Numbered from the stretch's first letter, positions 44,272-52,737 are shown. The stretch is 64,000 nt of DNA from Streptomyces fragilis (GCF_003112515.1 NZ_BEVZ01000007.1:148492-212491); one strand, 5' to 3'. Numbers and translations: made by a program. The notes: generated from the sequence alone by a model not told the origin.

Positions 44272-44324
44272 GACCCGGGCGACGGGAGCGGCCGACCCAG
44301 GCGACGGGAGCGGCCGACCCGGGC
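44272..44324. repeat. 22-bp tandem repeat, two copies plus a partial
   Basis: Copies at 44272-44293 and 44294-44315 differ at one base, and a partial third copy (GACCCGGGC) ends at 44324. The repeat lies in the GC-rich gap between the convergent TetR and alcohol dehydrogenase genes and may serve as, or derive from, terminator sequence. Confidence 0.65.
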
Positions 44325-44360
44325 CCCCGTGACGGCGGGCCCGGGTGTTGGAGCGGTGGG

Positions 44361-45443
44361 CTAGAAGACGACCAGCGCGCGGCCGCCCTTGCCCGCGGTC
44401 ATGTTGTCGAAGGCGGACGGGATGTCTGCGAGCCCGATGCGGTCGGTGACCAGCATGCCGAGGTCCAGCCGCCCGGCACGGACGTGCTCCGCCAGCACCG
44501 GAAGGTCCCGCGCCGGGTCGCAGTTGCCGTACACGCAGCCGGCCAGCGTGCGGCCCCAGTGGAAGATCTCCAGGGCGTTGAAGGTGACCTGCTGGTCCTT
44601 GCCCCCGATGCCGACCACCGTCGTGCGGCCGCCGCGGCGCGTCGACTCCCAGGCCGTGCGGATGGTGACCGCACGGCCCACGCACTCCACCGCCACGTCG
44701 ACGCCCTGCCTGCCGGTGAGGCCGCGGATCTCCCGCGCCGTCTGCTCCGAGGCGACGACGTAGTCCGTCGCGCCGGCCGCCCGCGCCAGTTCCTCCTTGG
44801 CCGGGGAGACGTCCACCGCGATCACCTTGGACGCCCCGGCGATGCGCGCCGCCTGGACCGTCGCGAGGCCCACGCCGCCCACGCCGTAGACGGCGACCGT
44901 CTCGCCCTCCCGCACCCGCGCCGCGTGGTGCACGGCGCCGTAGCCGGTGAGGACGGCGCAGCCCAGCAGCGCCGCGTCGGTCAGCGGGATGCCCTCCGGC
45001 AGCGGCAGCACCGTGTTGGCGGCGACCACCGCCTCCTCGGCGAAGGCGGCCACGTTCAGCCCGGGGTACAGCTCCAGGCCGTCCGACGCCCGGCGGGCGT
45101 AGGGGGCGGTGGCGCCGTCCAGCGAGCGGGCGCACAGCCAGACCTCGCCCAGTTCGCAGGACGGGCAGCTGCCGCAGGACGGGGACCAGTTGAGCACCAC
45201 CTGGTCGCCCACCGCGACGTGGGTGACGCCCTCCCCCACCTCCGTCACGGTGCCCGCGCCCTCGTGCCCGAGGACGGCCGGCAGTGGCACCCGCATGGTG
45301 CCGTTGGCGATGGAGAGGTCGGAGTGGCACACCCCGGCCGCGGCCAGCCGGATCCGGACCTGGCCGGGGCCGGTCTCCGGCAGCTCTATCTCGGTGACTT
45401 CCAGCGGGGCGCCGATCGCGGGCGCCACGGCGGCGAGAACCAT
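44361..45443 (-). CDS. Zinc-dependent alcohol dehydrogenase
   Basis: A 360-residue class III-like medium-chain dehydrogenase. The catalytic zinc ligands are the Cys in GVCHSDLSI, the His-Glu in LGHEGAGTV and the later Cys in GCAVLTGYGAV. The structural zinc site is CGSCPSCELGEVWLC. The NAD site is GVGGVGLATVQAARIAGA, ending IAVDVS, where Asp indicates NAD+. It lies 29 bases downstream of an aldehyde dehydrogenase in the same orientation, so the pair could oxidise an alcohol to its acid. A formaldehyde/mycothiol substrate is possible for this class but not shown. Confidence 0.94.
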   Translation of the reverse strand: MVLAAVAPAIGAPLEVTEIELPETGPGQVRIRLAAAGVCHSDLSIANGTMRVPLPAVLGHEGAGTVTEVGEGVTHVAVGDQVVLNWSPSCGSCPSCELGEVWLCARSLDGATAPYARRASDGLELYPGLNVAAFAEEAVVAANTVLPLPEGIPLTDAALLGCAVLTGYGAVHHAARVREGETVAVYGVGGVGLATVQAARIAGASKVIAVDVSPAKEELARAAGATDYVVASEQTAREIRGLTGRQGVDVAVECVGRAVTIRTAWESTRRGGRTTVVGIGGKDQQVTFNALEIFHWGRTLAGCVYGNCDPARDLPVLAEHVRAGRLDLGMLVTDRIGLADIPSAFDNMTAGKGGRALVVF

Positions 45444-45472
45444 GGGATGAACGCTCCTCGAAGTGGGGGGAC

Positions 45473-46861
45473 TCAGAACTGGAGGGACTTGGTCTGGAGG
45501 AACTCCGCGAGCCCGTGCGAGCCGAGCTCCCGGCCCACGCCGGAGTGCTTGTAGCCGCCGAAGGGGGCGAGCGGGTTGAAGCGCCCGCCGTTGATGTCGA
45601 CCTGCCCGGTGTCCAGGCGGCGCGCGAAGGCGGCGGCCTCCGCCTCGTCGGCGGCCCAGACCGCGCCGGCCAGCCCGTAGACGGTGCCGTTGGCGATGCG
45701 CACGGCGTCGTCCTCGTCCCGGTACTTCAGGACGCAGAGCACCGGGCCGAAGATCTCCTCCTGGGCGATGGTCATCTCGGGGGTGACGTCGGCGAAGACG
45801 GTGGGCGCGACGTGGAAGCCCTTGTCCGCGGGGGCCTCGGGGCCGCCGGCCACCAGGCGGGCGCCCTCGGCGACGCCCTTCTCGATGTAGCCGCGCACCC
45901 GTGCCTGCTGCTTGGCGTTGACCAGCGGCCCGATCCGGTCCCCGTACTTGGCGGCGGCCTGGGCGGCGAGCTCCACGGCTTCCTCGTAGCGGTCCTCGTG
46001 GACCAGCATCCGGGTCCAGGCGCTGCAGGTCTGGCCGGAGTTGGCCATCACGTTGGCGACGCCGACGGCGACCGCCCTGCCGAGATCGGCGCTCGGCAGG
46101 ATCACGTTGGCGGACTTGCCGCCGAGCTCGAGGGCGACCTTCTTCAGTCCGGCGCCGGCGGTCGCGGCGATGGAGCGGCCGACGGCGGTGGAGCCGGTGA
46201 AGGAGACCATGTCGACGCCGTCGTGCTCGGCGAGCGCCTGCCCGGCGACCGGGCCGAGCCCGGTGACCAGGTTGAGGACGCCGGCCGGCACTCCGGCCTC
46301 GTGGACCGCCTCGGCGAAGAGCTGGGCGGTCAGCGGGGTGTCCTCGGCCGGCTTCAGGACGACCGTGCAGCCGGCGGCCAGCGCGGGGGCGACCTTGGCG
46401 ACGATCTGGTGCAGCGGGTAGTTCCAGGGGGTGATCGCGGCGACCACGCCGATCGGCTCCTGGTACACGGTGGAGTTGCCGACCTTCTCCTCGAACGGGA
46501 AGGAGGCGGCCAGCTCGGCGTAGGAGCCGCAGACCGCGATCGGCGAGGCGGCGTGCACCTTCTGCGAGAACGGCAGCGGGGCCCCCAGCTCGGCGGTGAC
46601 CGTCTCGGCGATCTCGTCCTTGCGGGCCGCCAGGACGTCGCGCAGGGCGGCCAGCCGGGCGGCGCGCTCGGCGGGCGCGGTGGCGGCCCAGCCCGGCAGC
46701 GCGGCGCGGGCGGCCCGTACCGCGGCGTCCACGTCCTGTGCCGATCCGGCGGGCACCTGCGCGATGACCTGCTCGTCGGCGGGGTTCAGGACGGCGATGG
46801 TGTCCGGCCCGACGGCCGCCCTCCAGGCTCCGTCGATGTACATGCCGTCGTGTGCCTTCAT
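45473..46861 (-). CDS. Aldehyde dehydrogenase family protein
   Basis: A 462-residue NAD(P)-dependent dehydrogenase. It shows the cofactor-binding TPWNYPLHQIV, SFTGSTAVGRSI, the general-base Glu in LELGGKSANVIL, the catalytic Cys in NSGQTCSAWTRM and the C-terminal EEIFGPVLCV and FGGYKHSGVGRELG. It is the first gene of an operon with an alcohol dehydrogenase. A near-palindrome lies about 120 bases upstream. The substrate is unknown; aliphatic or aromatic aldehydes fit the context. Confidence 0.95.
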   Translation of the reverse strand: MKAHDGMYIDGAWRAAVGPDTIAVLNPADEQVIAQVPAGSAQDVDAAVRAARAALPGWAATAPAERAARLAALRDVLAARKDEIAETVTAELGAPLPFSQKVHAASPIAVCGSYAELAASFPFEEKVGNSTVYQEPIGVVAAITPWNYPLHQIVAKVAPALAAGCTVVLKPAEDTPLTAQLFAEAVHEAGVPAGVLNLVTGLGPVAGQALAEHDGVDMVSFTGSTAVGRSIAATAGAGLKKVALELGGKSANVILPSADLGRAVAVGVANVMANSGQTCSAWTRMLVHEDRYEEAVELAAQAAAKYGDRIGPLVNAKQQARVRGYIEKGVAEGARLVAGGPEAPADKGFHVAPTVFADVTPEMTIAQEEIFGPVLCVLKYRDEDDAVRIANGTVYGLAGAVWAADEAEAAAFARRLDTGQVDINGGRFNPLAPFGGYKHSGVGRELGSHGLAEFLQTKSLQF

Positions 46862-47170
46862 CAGTGCGTCCTCCGGGCGGGATGGGGTTCCCCCTGCCGA
46901 CGGCGGTCCCGCCGCTCGGTCGAGGTGCCGGGAGCGGGAGGGAGGAGCCGGGAGCCGGGGGGCGTCGTCCGCCGCTCAAGTTAGCGAGCGCTTGCTTTGA
47001 CGGCCAGAGCGCACGGGGCCGGTCTGGGAGGAGAGACAAGGTTCACACAGCGATCGGCGGCGTCCGCACAGCGTCCGGGCACAGCGCGACGCCGGCCCTC
47101 CGCTGCGAGCCGTGGGGACGGCGGGAGTGTCTGCGCGCAGCGGAGAACCGGCGGGATGGAGCGGTGGTGG
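46862..47170 (-). promoter_or_regulatory. Upstream region of the ALDH-ADH operon with TetR-like palindrome
   Basis: This 309-base gap holds no gene. At 46983-46996 AGCGAGC-GCTTGCT is a 14-nt palindrome with one G-T mismatch, typical of TetR sites and resembling the GCGCTTAG half-site near 41811. It lies about 122 bases before the aldehyde dehydrogenase ATG. The rest is GC-rich with no other clear signal. Confidence 0.55.
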
Positions 47171-47437
47171 TCAGCGACCCCCGAAGAGCGAGCGGGTGAG
47201 CCGGCGCAGCGGCGCGAAGAGCGACACGCGCTGGACGCGGTGTCCCCTGCTCCGCTCGCGCGGCACGTCACGTGCCGTGAGCTCACGCATCAGCGAGGTG
47301 GCCTCCACCGTCTCGCGCTGCGGTATGGCGGGACCCGACAGCACCGAGAGGTGGCGGTCGAGGCGCGAACTGGTCGCGCTGCTTCCGCAGGTGATCGCAG
47401 GGACCCGCGCCCTGCTACGCATCGTTATCTGATCCAT
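47171..47437 (-). CDS. Small conserved basic hypothetical protein
   Basis: An 88-residue, Arg/Ser-rich protein. It begins MDQITMRSRARVPAITCG, contains SRLDRHLSVLSGPAIP and SLMRELTARD, and ends in a basic segment VSLFAPLRRLTRSLFGGR that could form an amphipathic helix. GGGGAG lies 4 bases before the ATG at 47437, which supports this start over a longer frame to 47569. I recall close relatives as small conserved Streptomyces proteins, but no function. It is divergent from the kinase gene across 363 bases. Confidence 0.68.
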   Translation of the reverse strand: MDQITMRSRARVPAITCGSSATSSRLDRHLSVLSGPAIPQRETVEATSLMRELTARDVPRERSRGHRVQRVSLFAPLRRLTRSLFGGR

Positions 47438-47800
47438 GACACTCCCCACCCGTACGAGTCCACCCGGCCCGGGCAGGGCAACCTTATCGTCCTTGGTGGG
47501 GGATGGCGCATCTCGATCACAGAATTCACCTTTTCCGCAAGACGGTTGACAACTCCTCACCCGATGCATGAAGTTTCAGGGCGAGTTGGACAACCGGCAC
47601 AGCAGCCGTCCGGTCCTCGGCACCAGGATCGCAGGTCACCGCGGGTGACGCCCGTCGCGCATCGCCGACGCCGTCGGCGGGCAGAACACCGGGGAGGTTA
47701 CGCCCCGGCAGACCCCGTACCCCGGGAGAGCGTTCCGAAAAGCGTTCCCGTGGTGAACCGGCCCACCGGTCCTCACCGGTTCCGGAGAAAGAGGTGACCC
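47438..47800. other. Divergent intergenic region before the Ser/Thr kinase
   Basis: These 363 bases separate the small basic protein gene and the kinase gene. A TTGACA (47546-47551) could be a -35 element for the kinase, but no convincing -10 follows. GAACCGG (47755-47761) and CCGGTTC (47776-47782) form a weak hairpin just before the kinase ribosome site. No reading frame here looks coding. Confidence 0.4.
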
Positions 47801-49417
47801 TTGACCGAGGAACCGGACGCGGAACGCCTCGTCTCCGGCCGCTACCGCCTGCTGTCCACGCTCGGCAGCGGCGGCATGGGCACGGTGTGGCGGGCCCGGG
47901 ACGAGGTCCTGCGCCGCGAGGTCGCCGTCAAGGAGGTGCGCGCCCCGGCCGGGCTGCCGGACGACGAGGTCACCCGTCTGTACGCCCGCCTGGAGCGCGA
48001 GGCCTGGGCCGCGGCCCGCGTCTCGCACCGCTCGGTGGTCACCGTGTACGACGTGGTCACCGACGGCGGCCGCCCCTGGATCGTGATGGAACTGGTCCGC
48101 GGCCTGTCCCTGTCCGACGTGCTGGAGGCCGAGGGCGCCCTGGCGCCGGCCCGGGCGGCGGCGGTCGGGGCGGACGTGCTGGCGGCGCTGCGGGCCGCGC
48201 ACGAGGTGGGGGTGCTCCACCGGGACGTGAAACCGGCCAATGTGCTCATCGGCAACGACGGCCGGGTGGTCCTCACCGACTTCGGCATCGCCACGCTGGC
48301 CGGCGACACCGCGCTGACCCGGACCGGCGAGGTGATCGGCTCGCCGGAGTACCTCGCCCCCGAGCGTGCGCTGGGGCGCCCCTCCGGCCCCGAGGCCGAC
48401 CTGTGGTCGCTGGGCGTGCTGCTCTACGCGGCGGTGGAGGGCAGTTCCCCCTTCCGCCAGGACACCCCGCTGACCACGCTGCGCGCGGTGGTCGACGAGC
48501 CGCCGGCCCCGCCGCGCTGGGCGGGCCCGCTCGCCGTGGTGATCGACGGGCTGCTGCGCAAGGACCCGGCGGAGCGGACCTCGGCCGAGGAGGCCGAACG
48601 GCAGCTGCGCCTGGTGGCCGCGGGCGGAACCCCCGAGCCGTCGGCCGCCGGGGGCGTCGCCGCCGGCCCGACGGCCCCCCTGCCGCCCGGCGGGGGCCAG
48701 GGGTACGGGACGTCCGCGCACCGGTCGGCCGCGCCGCCCCCGCCTCCCGTGCGGCACTTCGACGGCGAACGGCGCGACGGACGGCGTCCGGACGACGGGG
48801 GCGACCGGGCGAGGACCGCGCTGGTGATAGGCGTCCTGGTCCTGGCCCTGCTGGTGGCCGGGCTGGCCTGGCGGCTGGCGAACCCGGACGACAAGGACGC
48901 CGCCGAGGACTCCACCGCCACCTCCGACACCGGCACCCCCGACGACAGGCCCACCCGGGAGCGGACCAGGACGCCGAGTCCTTCGGCCACCGCGACCTCC
49001 GCGAGCCCCGGCCCGTCGAAGTCACCGGAGCCGGCCCAGTCGGTGAAGGTGTCCGTCACCGGCTCGCACACGGACCGCACCGGCCCCTGCCCGGCGCCGG
49101 AGGCGGAACGGCCCTCCCTCACCGCCTCGTTCACCGTGGGGCGTTCGCCCGCCCAGGTCCGCTACCGGTGGGTGGCCGATCTGACCGACGGCGTGGTGGA
49201 CGAGAGCTGGCGGACGCTCTCCTTCGAGAAGGGCACGACGACCCACGAGGTGTCCGTCCCGCTGTCGCTGGACGGGGTGGAGGGCGCCGTGGAGGGGTCC
49301 GTGCACGTCGAGGCCGACCGGCCGGTCGAGGCCGCCTCCGAGCCCGTGTCCGTCGCCCTCGTGTGCGAGGCCCCCGAGGAGCCGGAACCTGATCCTTCCG
49401 CCGAGGGCGAGGACTGA
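47801..49417 (+). CDS. Receptor-like Ser/Thr protein kinase (PknB family)
   Basis: A 538-residue membrane kinase. The cytoplasmic kinase domain (about 15-270) has the G-loop LGSGGMGTVW (21-30), Lys44, the catalytic HRDVKPANVL (Asp142), DFG at 160-162 and APERALG. A Pro-rich linker leads to one membrane helix (about 346-366), then a Thr/Ser/Pro-rich stalk and an extracellular domain of about 120 residues without PASTA repeats. The start is TTG at 47801: an in-frame stop lies two codons upstream and AGAGGTGA precedes it. It converges with an SGNH esterase. The ligand is unknown. Confidence 0.92.
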   Translation: MTEEPDAERLVSGRYRLLSTLGSGGMGTVWRARDEVLRREVAVKEVRAPAGLPDDEVTRLYARLEREAWAAARVSHRSVVTVYDVVTDGGRPWIVMELVRGLSLSDVLEAEGALAPARAAAVGADVLAALRAAHEVGVLHRDVKPANVLIGNDGRVVLTDFGIATLAGDTALTRTGEVIGSPEYLAPERALGRPSGPEADLWSLGVLLYAAVEGSSPFRQDTPLTTLRAVVDEPPAPPRWAGPLAVVIDGLLRKDPAERTSAEEAERQLRLVAAGGTPEPSAAGGVAAGPTAPLPPGGGQGYGTSAHRSAAPPPPPVRHFDGERRDGRRPDDGGDRARTALVIGVLVLALLVAGLAWRLANPDDKDAAEDSTATSDTGTPDDRPTRERTRTPSPSATATSASPGPSKSPEPAQSVKVSVTGSHTDRTGPCPAPEAERPSLTASFTVGRSPAQVRYRWVADLTDGVVDESWRTLSFEKGTTTHEVSVPLSLDGVEGAVEGSVHVEADRPVEAASEPVSVALVCEAPEEPEPDPSAEGED

Positions 49418-49454
49418 GCGGACCGCGCCCCGGGAGCCGGTCCCGACAGCACGA

Positions 49455-49488
49455 CGTCCCCCGTCGCCCGGTCAGGGCACGGGGGACG
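49455..49488. terminator. Bidirectional hairpin between kinase and esterase
   Basis: A 10-bp outer stem (49455-49464 and 49479-49488) continues into a 4-bp inner stem with one bulged base. It separates the convergent kinase and first esterase genes. Confidence 0.78.
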
Positions 49489-49520
49489 CGGCGTTCCGGC
49501 GCGCGGATCGGGCGCGTGGA

Positions 49521-50312
49521 TCAGTCGTTGGCGTTCAGCACCGGCAGGTAACCGCCCGACTGGCCGGCCGCCTTCGGGTGGTAGGACTCGCCGATGGAGA
49601 TGTTGACGCTGTGCAGCCACGAGCTGCCGGAGCAGATCTCGTGCCCGGTGAACGGAGGCCGGACGTCGCCGAAGCGGAACCCGTAGGCCGCCGCGCGCTG
49701 CGAGGTGACCGAGTTCAGCAGGTCCGCCGCCGAGTTGATCGCGGTGCGCTTGGTGTCGGAGAGCCCCGCGCAGACCGCCGCCACGTCGTAGAACCTGGGG
49801 TACCCGATCACCACGACGCGGGCGTTGGGCGCACGGTTGCGGATGTCGGTGTAGAGGGCGTTGAGGTTGCCCGGCAGCGTGGAGCTGATGTAGCTGCGCG
49901 CGGTGTTGATCCGGTTGAGGCACGTCGTCTCGGTGCTGAGGACACAGGTCTGCATGACGTCCGCGAAGCCCGCGTCGTTGCCGCCGGCGGTCACCGAGAC
50001 CAGCTGGGTGCCGGCGCTGAGCGGGGCGAGCTGGGTGCTGCGGACCGAGCTCGTGGTCGCCCCCGAGCAGGCCATGAAGGAGAAGGAGGACGGCGCGTTC
50101 GCGTTGGCCCACAGCTGCGGGTAGGCGAGCGTGCTGCGCTTGCAGTCCCCGCTGGAGGAGATGTAGCTGCCGGAGCCGACTCCCGAGGAGTAGGAGTCGC
50201 CGAGCGCGACGTAGGAGGTCGCGGCGGCCTGCGCCTGGGTCGCGCCGGTGAAGGCGAGGGTCAGCGCGAGCAGGAACGAGCTCACGAGGGACGACGTACG
50301 GGCACGTCTCAT
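49521..50312 (-). CDS. Secreted SGNH/GDSL esterase, copy 1
   Basis: A 263-residue secreted lipase/esterase. A Sec signal (about 1-30) is followed by the block I serine Ser40 in ALGDSYSSGVGSG; the oxyanion residues are the Gly and Asn blocks (CSGATTS and VTAGGNDAGF); the catalytic His is in SYHPKAAGQ near the C-terminus. Six cysteines suggest three disulfides, as in the Streptomyces lipases related to SCO1725. The ATG at 50312 has GGAGG 8 bases upstream. It is a close paralogue of the next gene and ends with the same GYLPVLNAND. A conserved 35-bp box lies 45 bases upstream. Confidence 0.95.
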   Translation of the reverse strand: MRRARTSSLVSSFLLALTLAFTGATQAQAAATSYVALGDSYSSGVGSGSYISSSGDCKRSTLAYPQLWANANAPSSFSFMACSGATTSSVRSTQLAPLSAGTQLVSVTAGGNDAGFADVMQTCVLSTETTCLNRINTARSYISSTLPGNLNALYTDIRNRAPNARVVVIGYPRFYDVAAVCAGLSDTKRTAINSAADLLNSVTSQRAAAYGFRFGDVRPPFTGHEICSGSSWLHSVNISIGESYHPKAAGQSGGYLPVLNAND

Positions 50313-50356
50313 GGTGGGGGCCTCCATGGTCGGCGGGTTTGACGGAGGAACTGTGG

Positions 50357-50391
50357 CAGCTACGCGCGTTGACTGGAAGTGCTCATGCCAA
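50357..50391 (-). promoter_or_regulatory. Conserved 35-bp upstream box, esterase copy 1
   Basis: This block is identical at 31 of 35 positions to 51358-51392 upstream of the second esterase, at nearly the same distance from the start codon (45 against 48 bases). It includes imperfect GTTGACT-N11-TGCCAAG arms. It probably holds the promoter or an activator site. Confidence 0.65.
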
Positions 50392-50454
50392 GAAATCCGT
50401 GCAGCGGAGCCGCTTTTTTCGCGACGTCCAGCACCGCGCCGGAGGTGAACGACA

Positions 50455-50487
50455 CGTCCCCCGCGCCCTCTTCGGGTGCGGGGGACG
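50455..50487 (-). terminator. Hairpin after esterase copy 2
   Basis: A 14-bp stem with one G-T pair (50455-50468 and 50474-50487) follows the second esterase gene by 20 bases on the minus strand. It separates it from the promoter of copy 1, so the two esterases are likely transcribed individually. Confidence 0.82.
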
Positions 50488-50506
50488 CCGCGCGCGGGAG
50501 GACGGG

Positions 50507-51310
50507 TCAGTCGTTGGCGTTCAGAACAGGGAGGTAACCGCCCGACTGGCCGGCGGCCTTGGGGTGGTAGGACTCGCCGATGTTGGTCCAGTTCACGCTG
50601 TGCAGCCAGGCACTGCCGGAGCAGAGCTCGTGCCCGGCGAAGGTGGTGCGGACGTCGCCGAACGCGAAGCCGTAGGCCGCCGCACGCTGCGACATGACCG
50701 AGTTCAGCAGGTCCGACGCGGCGTTGATCGCGGTCCGCTTGGTGTCGGAGAGCCCGACGCAGATGGCCTGCACGTTGTAGAACTTCGGGTAGCCCAGGAC
50801 GACGACGCGGGCGTTGGGCGCCCGGTTCCTGATGTCCGTGTACAGGGCGTCGAGGTTCCCCGGAAGCGTCGAGGAGATGTACGACCGGGCCGTGTTGATC
50901 CGGTTGAGACAGGTCGAGTCGGAGCTGACCACACAGGTCGTCATGACGTCCGCGAAGCCGGCGTCGTTCCCGCCCGCCGTCACCGAGACGAGCGCGGTGG
51001 AGGAGTTGAGGGGGCCCATCTGGCTGCTGCGGACGGAGCTCGTGGTCGCGCCGCCGCAGGCCACGAAGGCGAACGACGAGGGTGCGTTGGCGTTGGCCCA
51101 CAACTGCGGGTACGCGTTCGTGCTGCGCTTGCAGCTGCCGCTCTCGGCGGTGTAGCTGCCGGCCCCGACGCCGGAGGAGTACGAGTCGCCGAGGGCGACG
51201 TACGCGCCCGCCGCCTGGGCGGAGGCCTGTGCCGCGGCCGCCCCGGTGAAGGCGAGCCCTACGGACAGAAGGAACGAGCTCACGACGGCGGACGTACGGA
51301 AACGTCTCAT
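50507..51310 (-). CDS. Secreted SGNH/GDSL esterase, copy 2
   Basis: A 267-residue secreted esterase, closely similar to copy 1 over the whole length. The signal peptide spans about 1-34, the nucleophile is Ser43 in ALGDSYSSGVGAG, and GGND and SYHPKAAGQ complete the site. Differences cluster in the signal peptide, around CVVSSDSTC and in the loop before the catalytic His (NWTNIGESYHP), where copy 2 is longer. Both carry MRR(A/F)RTS starts. It has its own terminator and upstream box. Tandem retention suggests different substrates or dosage. Confidence 0.95.
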   Translation of the reverse strand: MRRFRTSAVVSSFLLSVGLAFTGAAAAQASAQAAGAYVALGDSYSSGVGAGSYTAESGSCKRSTNAYPQLWANANAPSSFAFVACGGATTSSVRSSQMGPLNSSTALVSVTAGGNDAGFADVMTTCVVSSDSTCLNRINTARSYISSTLPGNLDALYTDIRNRAPNARVVVLGYPKFYNVQAICVGLSDTKRTAINAASDLLNSVMSQRAAAYGFAFGDVRTTFAGHELCSGSAWLHSVNWTNIGESYHPKAAGQSGGYLPVLNAND

Positions 51311-51912
51311 GGTGGAGCCTCCCTGTTCTGCAGTTGTTTCTGCACCAACTGTGGTACCAGCTACACGCGTTGACAGGAAGTGTTCATGTCAACAATTCGA
51401 CGGAGCGGCACACCTCCAGGCCATGATGGCCTACGCAATACCTGATGAATCAGCGATTAACGCGTGTCACAGGCGAATTCGGCATCTTGACCCGCATACC
51501 GCCATTGCGTCAGATTGGCCCCGACCGCCATCTCTTGGGCCGGTAAACGCACGGAACGCCTCAACCCGTCATAACGCCCGATCACCTTTCAGGTGTTGCG
51601 AATACCGACCAATAACCCATATCGTCATACATCTCTTACGCACCGGTCCGTCGTCCTGCGGTTCAGGGGAGGGCTCGGAACCAGGACGGACCGGGGCGGA
51701 CGCGCGGTAGGGGGGTGCTCGATGACGCGACCGGTCGTCGGGTCGTGCCGCGCGCCCGGGTTCCGGCCCACGGATCCCGGACAGTTCTGCCGGCTCACCC
51801 GGCGCGCACGAAGATCCCTTCCTGCGTGCCGTGGGTGAGAACCCCCCTTTCGAACCGGACTCACAGCGGCCGCCCGGGGGCGGGCGGTCCGCCGGACGAG
51901 AGGGACCAACAC
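51311..51912. other. 602-bp intergenic region, locally low GC
   Basis: This gap lies between the second esterase and the glycosyltransferase operon. The stretch from about 51411 to 51650 is visibly richer in A/T than its flanks and has no good reading frame. TTGACC (51487-51492), 17 bases, then TCAGAT (51510-51515) is a possible plus-strand promoter for the glycosyltransferases, which would give a long leader of almost 400 bases. The esterase box is at 51358-51392. I saw no repeats of mobile elements. Confidence 0.45.
51358..51392 (-). promoter_or_regulatory. Conserved 35-bp upstream box, esterase copy 2
   Basis: The block matches 50357-50391 at 31 of 35 positions. It contains an exact inverted repeat, GTTGACA (51369-51375) and TGTCAAC (51387-51393), spaced by 11 bases, which is imperfect in copy 1. 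On the minus strand TTGACA (51392-51387) could be a -35 element, though no standard -10 follows at 17 bases. Confidence 0.65.
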
Positions 51913-52737
51913 ATGAGCGCAGTGCTGCCCCCGGTCACGCCGGGGCCCGACATCGACACGGGGACCGACCGGTACCGGCCCATCACCACCCACCTGGCCA
52001 TCGCTCCACCGGTCAGCGTGGTGATCCCCGCCATGAACGAGGCGGAGAACCTTCCGTACGTCTTCAAGACCCTGCCGGACTGGATCCACGAGGTGGTCCT
52101 GGTCGACGGCGACTCCACCGACGACACCGTGGCGGTGGCCCGCGAACTGCGGCCGGACGTCAAGGTGGTGCGGCAGACCGGCAAGGGCAAGGGGGACGCC
52201 CTGATCGCCGGCTTCGCCGCCTGCACCGGCGACATCGTCGTCATGGTCGACGCCGACGGATCGGCCGACGGCAACGAGATCGTCAGCTACGTCTCCGCCC
52301 TGGTCTCCGGGGCCGACTTCGCCAAGGGGTCGCGGTTCGCCAACGGCGGCGGCACCGACGACATGACCCTCGTCCGCAAGCTGGGCAACCGCCTGCTGTG
52401 CGCCGCCGTCAACCGGAAGTTCGGCGCCCGCTACACCGACCTCTGCTACGGCTACAACGCCTTCTGGCGTCACTGCCTGGAGCGGATCGACCTGGACTGC
52501 ACCGGGTTCGAGGTCGAGACGCTGATGAACATCCGCGTCGTCACGGCCGGCCTCAAGGTGCAGGAGATTCCCAGCCACGAGTACCTGCGCATCCACGGGG
52601 TCAGCAACCTGCGGGCGGTCCGCGACGGCCTGCGGGTGCTCCGGGTGATCCTCACCGAGCGGTCCAACCGGCGCGCCCTGCGCGGCCGTCCGCGCAGGGC
52701 GCCGCTGACGGCCGTGGCCCCCGGCGAGGTATCGTGA
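51913..52737 (+). CDS. GT2-family glycosyltransferase, polyprenyl-phosphate-sugar type
   Basis: A 274-residue GT-A enzyme. After a 30-residue leader the fold begins VSVVIPAMNEAENLPYVFK; nucleotide-sugar binding residues follow in LVDGDSTDDTV, and the DxD-like metal motif is MVDADGSADGNEI. CYGYNAFWRHCLERI and FEVETLMNIRVVTAGLKVQEIP resemble dolichol/polyprenyl-phosphate glycosyltransferases. No membrane helix is evident and the C-terminus is Arg-rich, suiting peripheral membrane binding. The ATG at 51913 follows GAGAGGG. It is the first gene of a coupled three-gene operon (GTGA overlap with the next). Confidence 0.92.
   Translation: MSAVLPPVTPGPDIDTGTDRYRPITTHLAIAPPVSVVIPAMNEAENLPYVFKTLPDWIHEVVLVDGDSTDDTVAVARELRPDVKVVRQTGKGKGDALIAGFAACTGDIVVMVDADGSADGNEIVSYVSALVSGADFAKGSRFANGGGTDDMTLVRKLGNRLLCAAVNRKFGARYTDLCYGYNAFWRHCLERIDLDCTGFEVETLMNIRVVTAGLKVQEIPSHEYLRIHGVSNLRAVRDGLRVLRVILTERSNRRALRGRPRRAPLTAVAPGEVS

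Noticed and set aside
47438..47580. A WhiG-type promoter near an ACGATAAGG sequence on the minus strand
   Set aside because: The -10-like part is present but no TAAA -35 lies 15 bases upstream.
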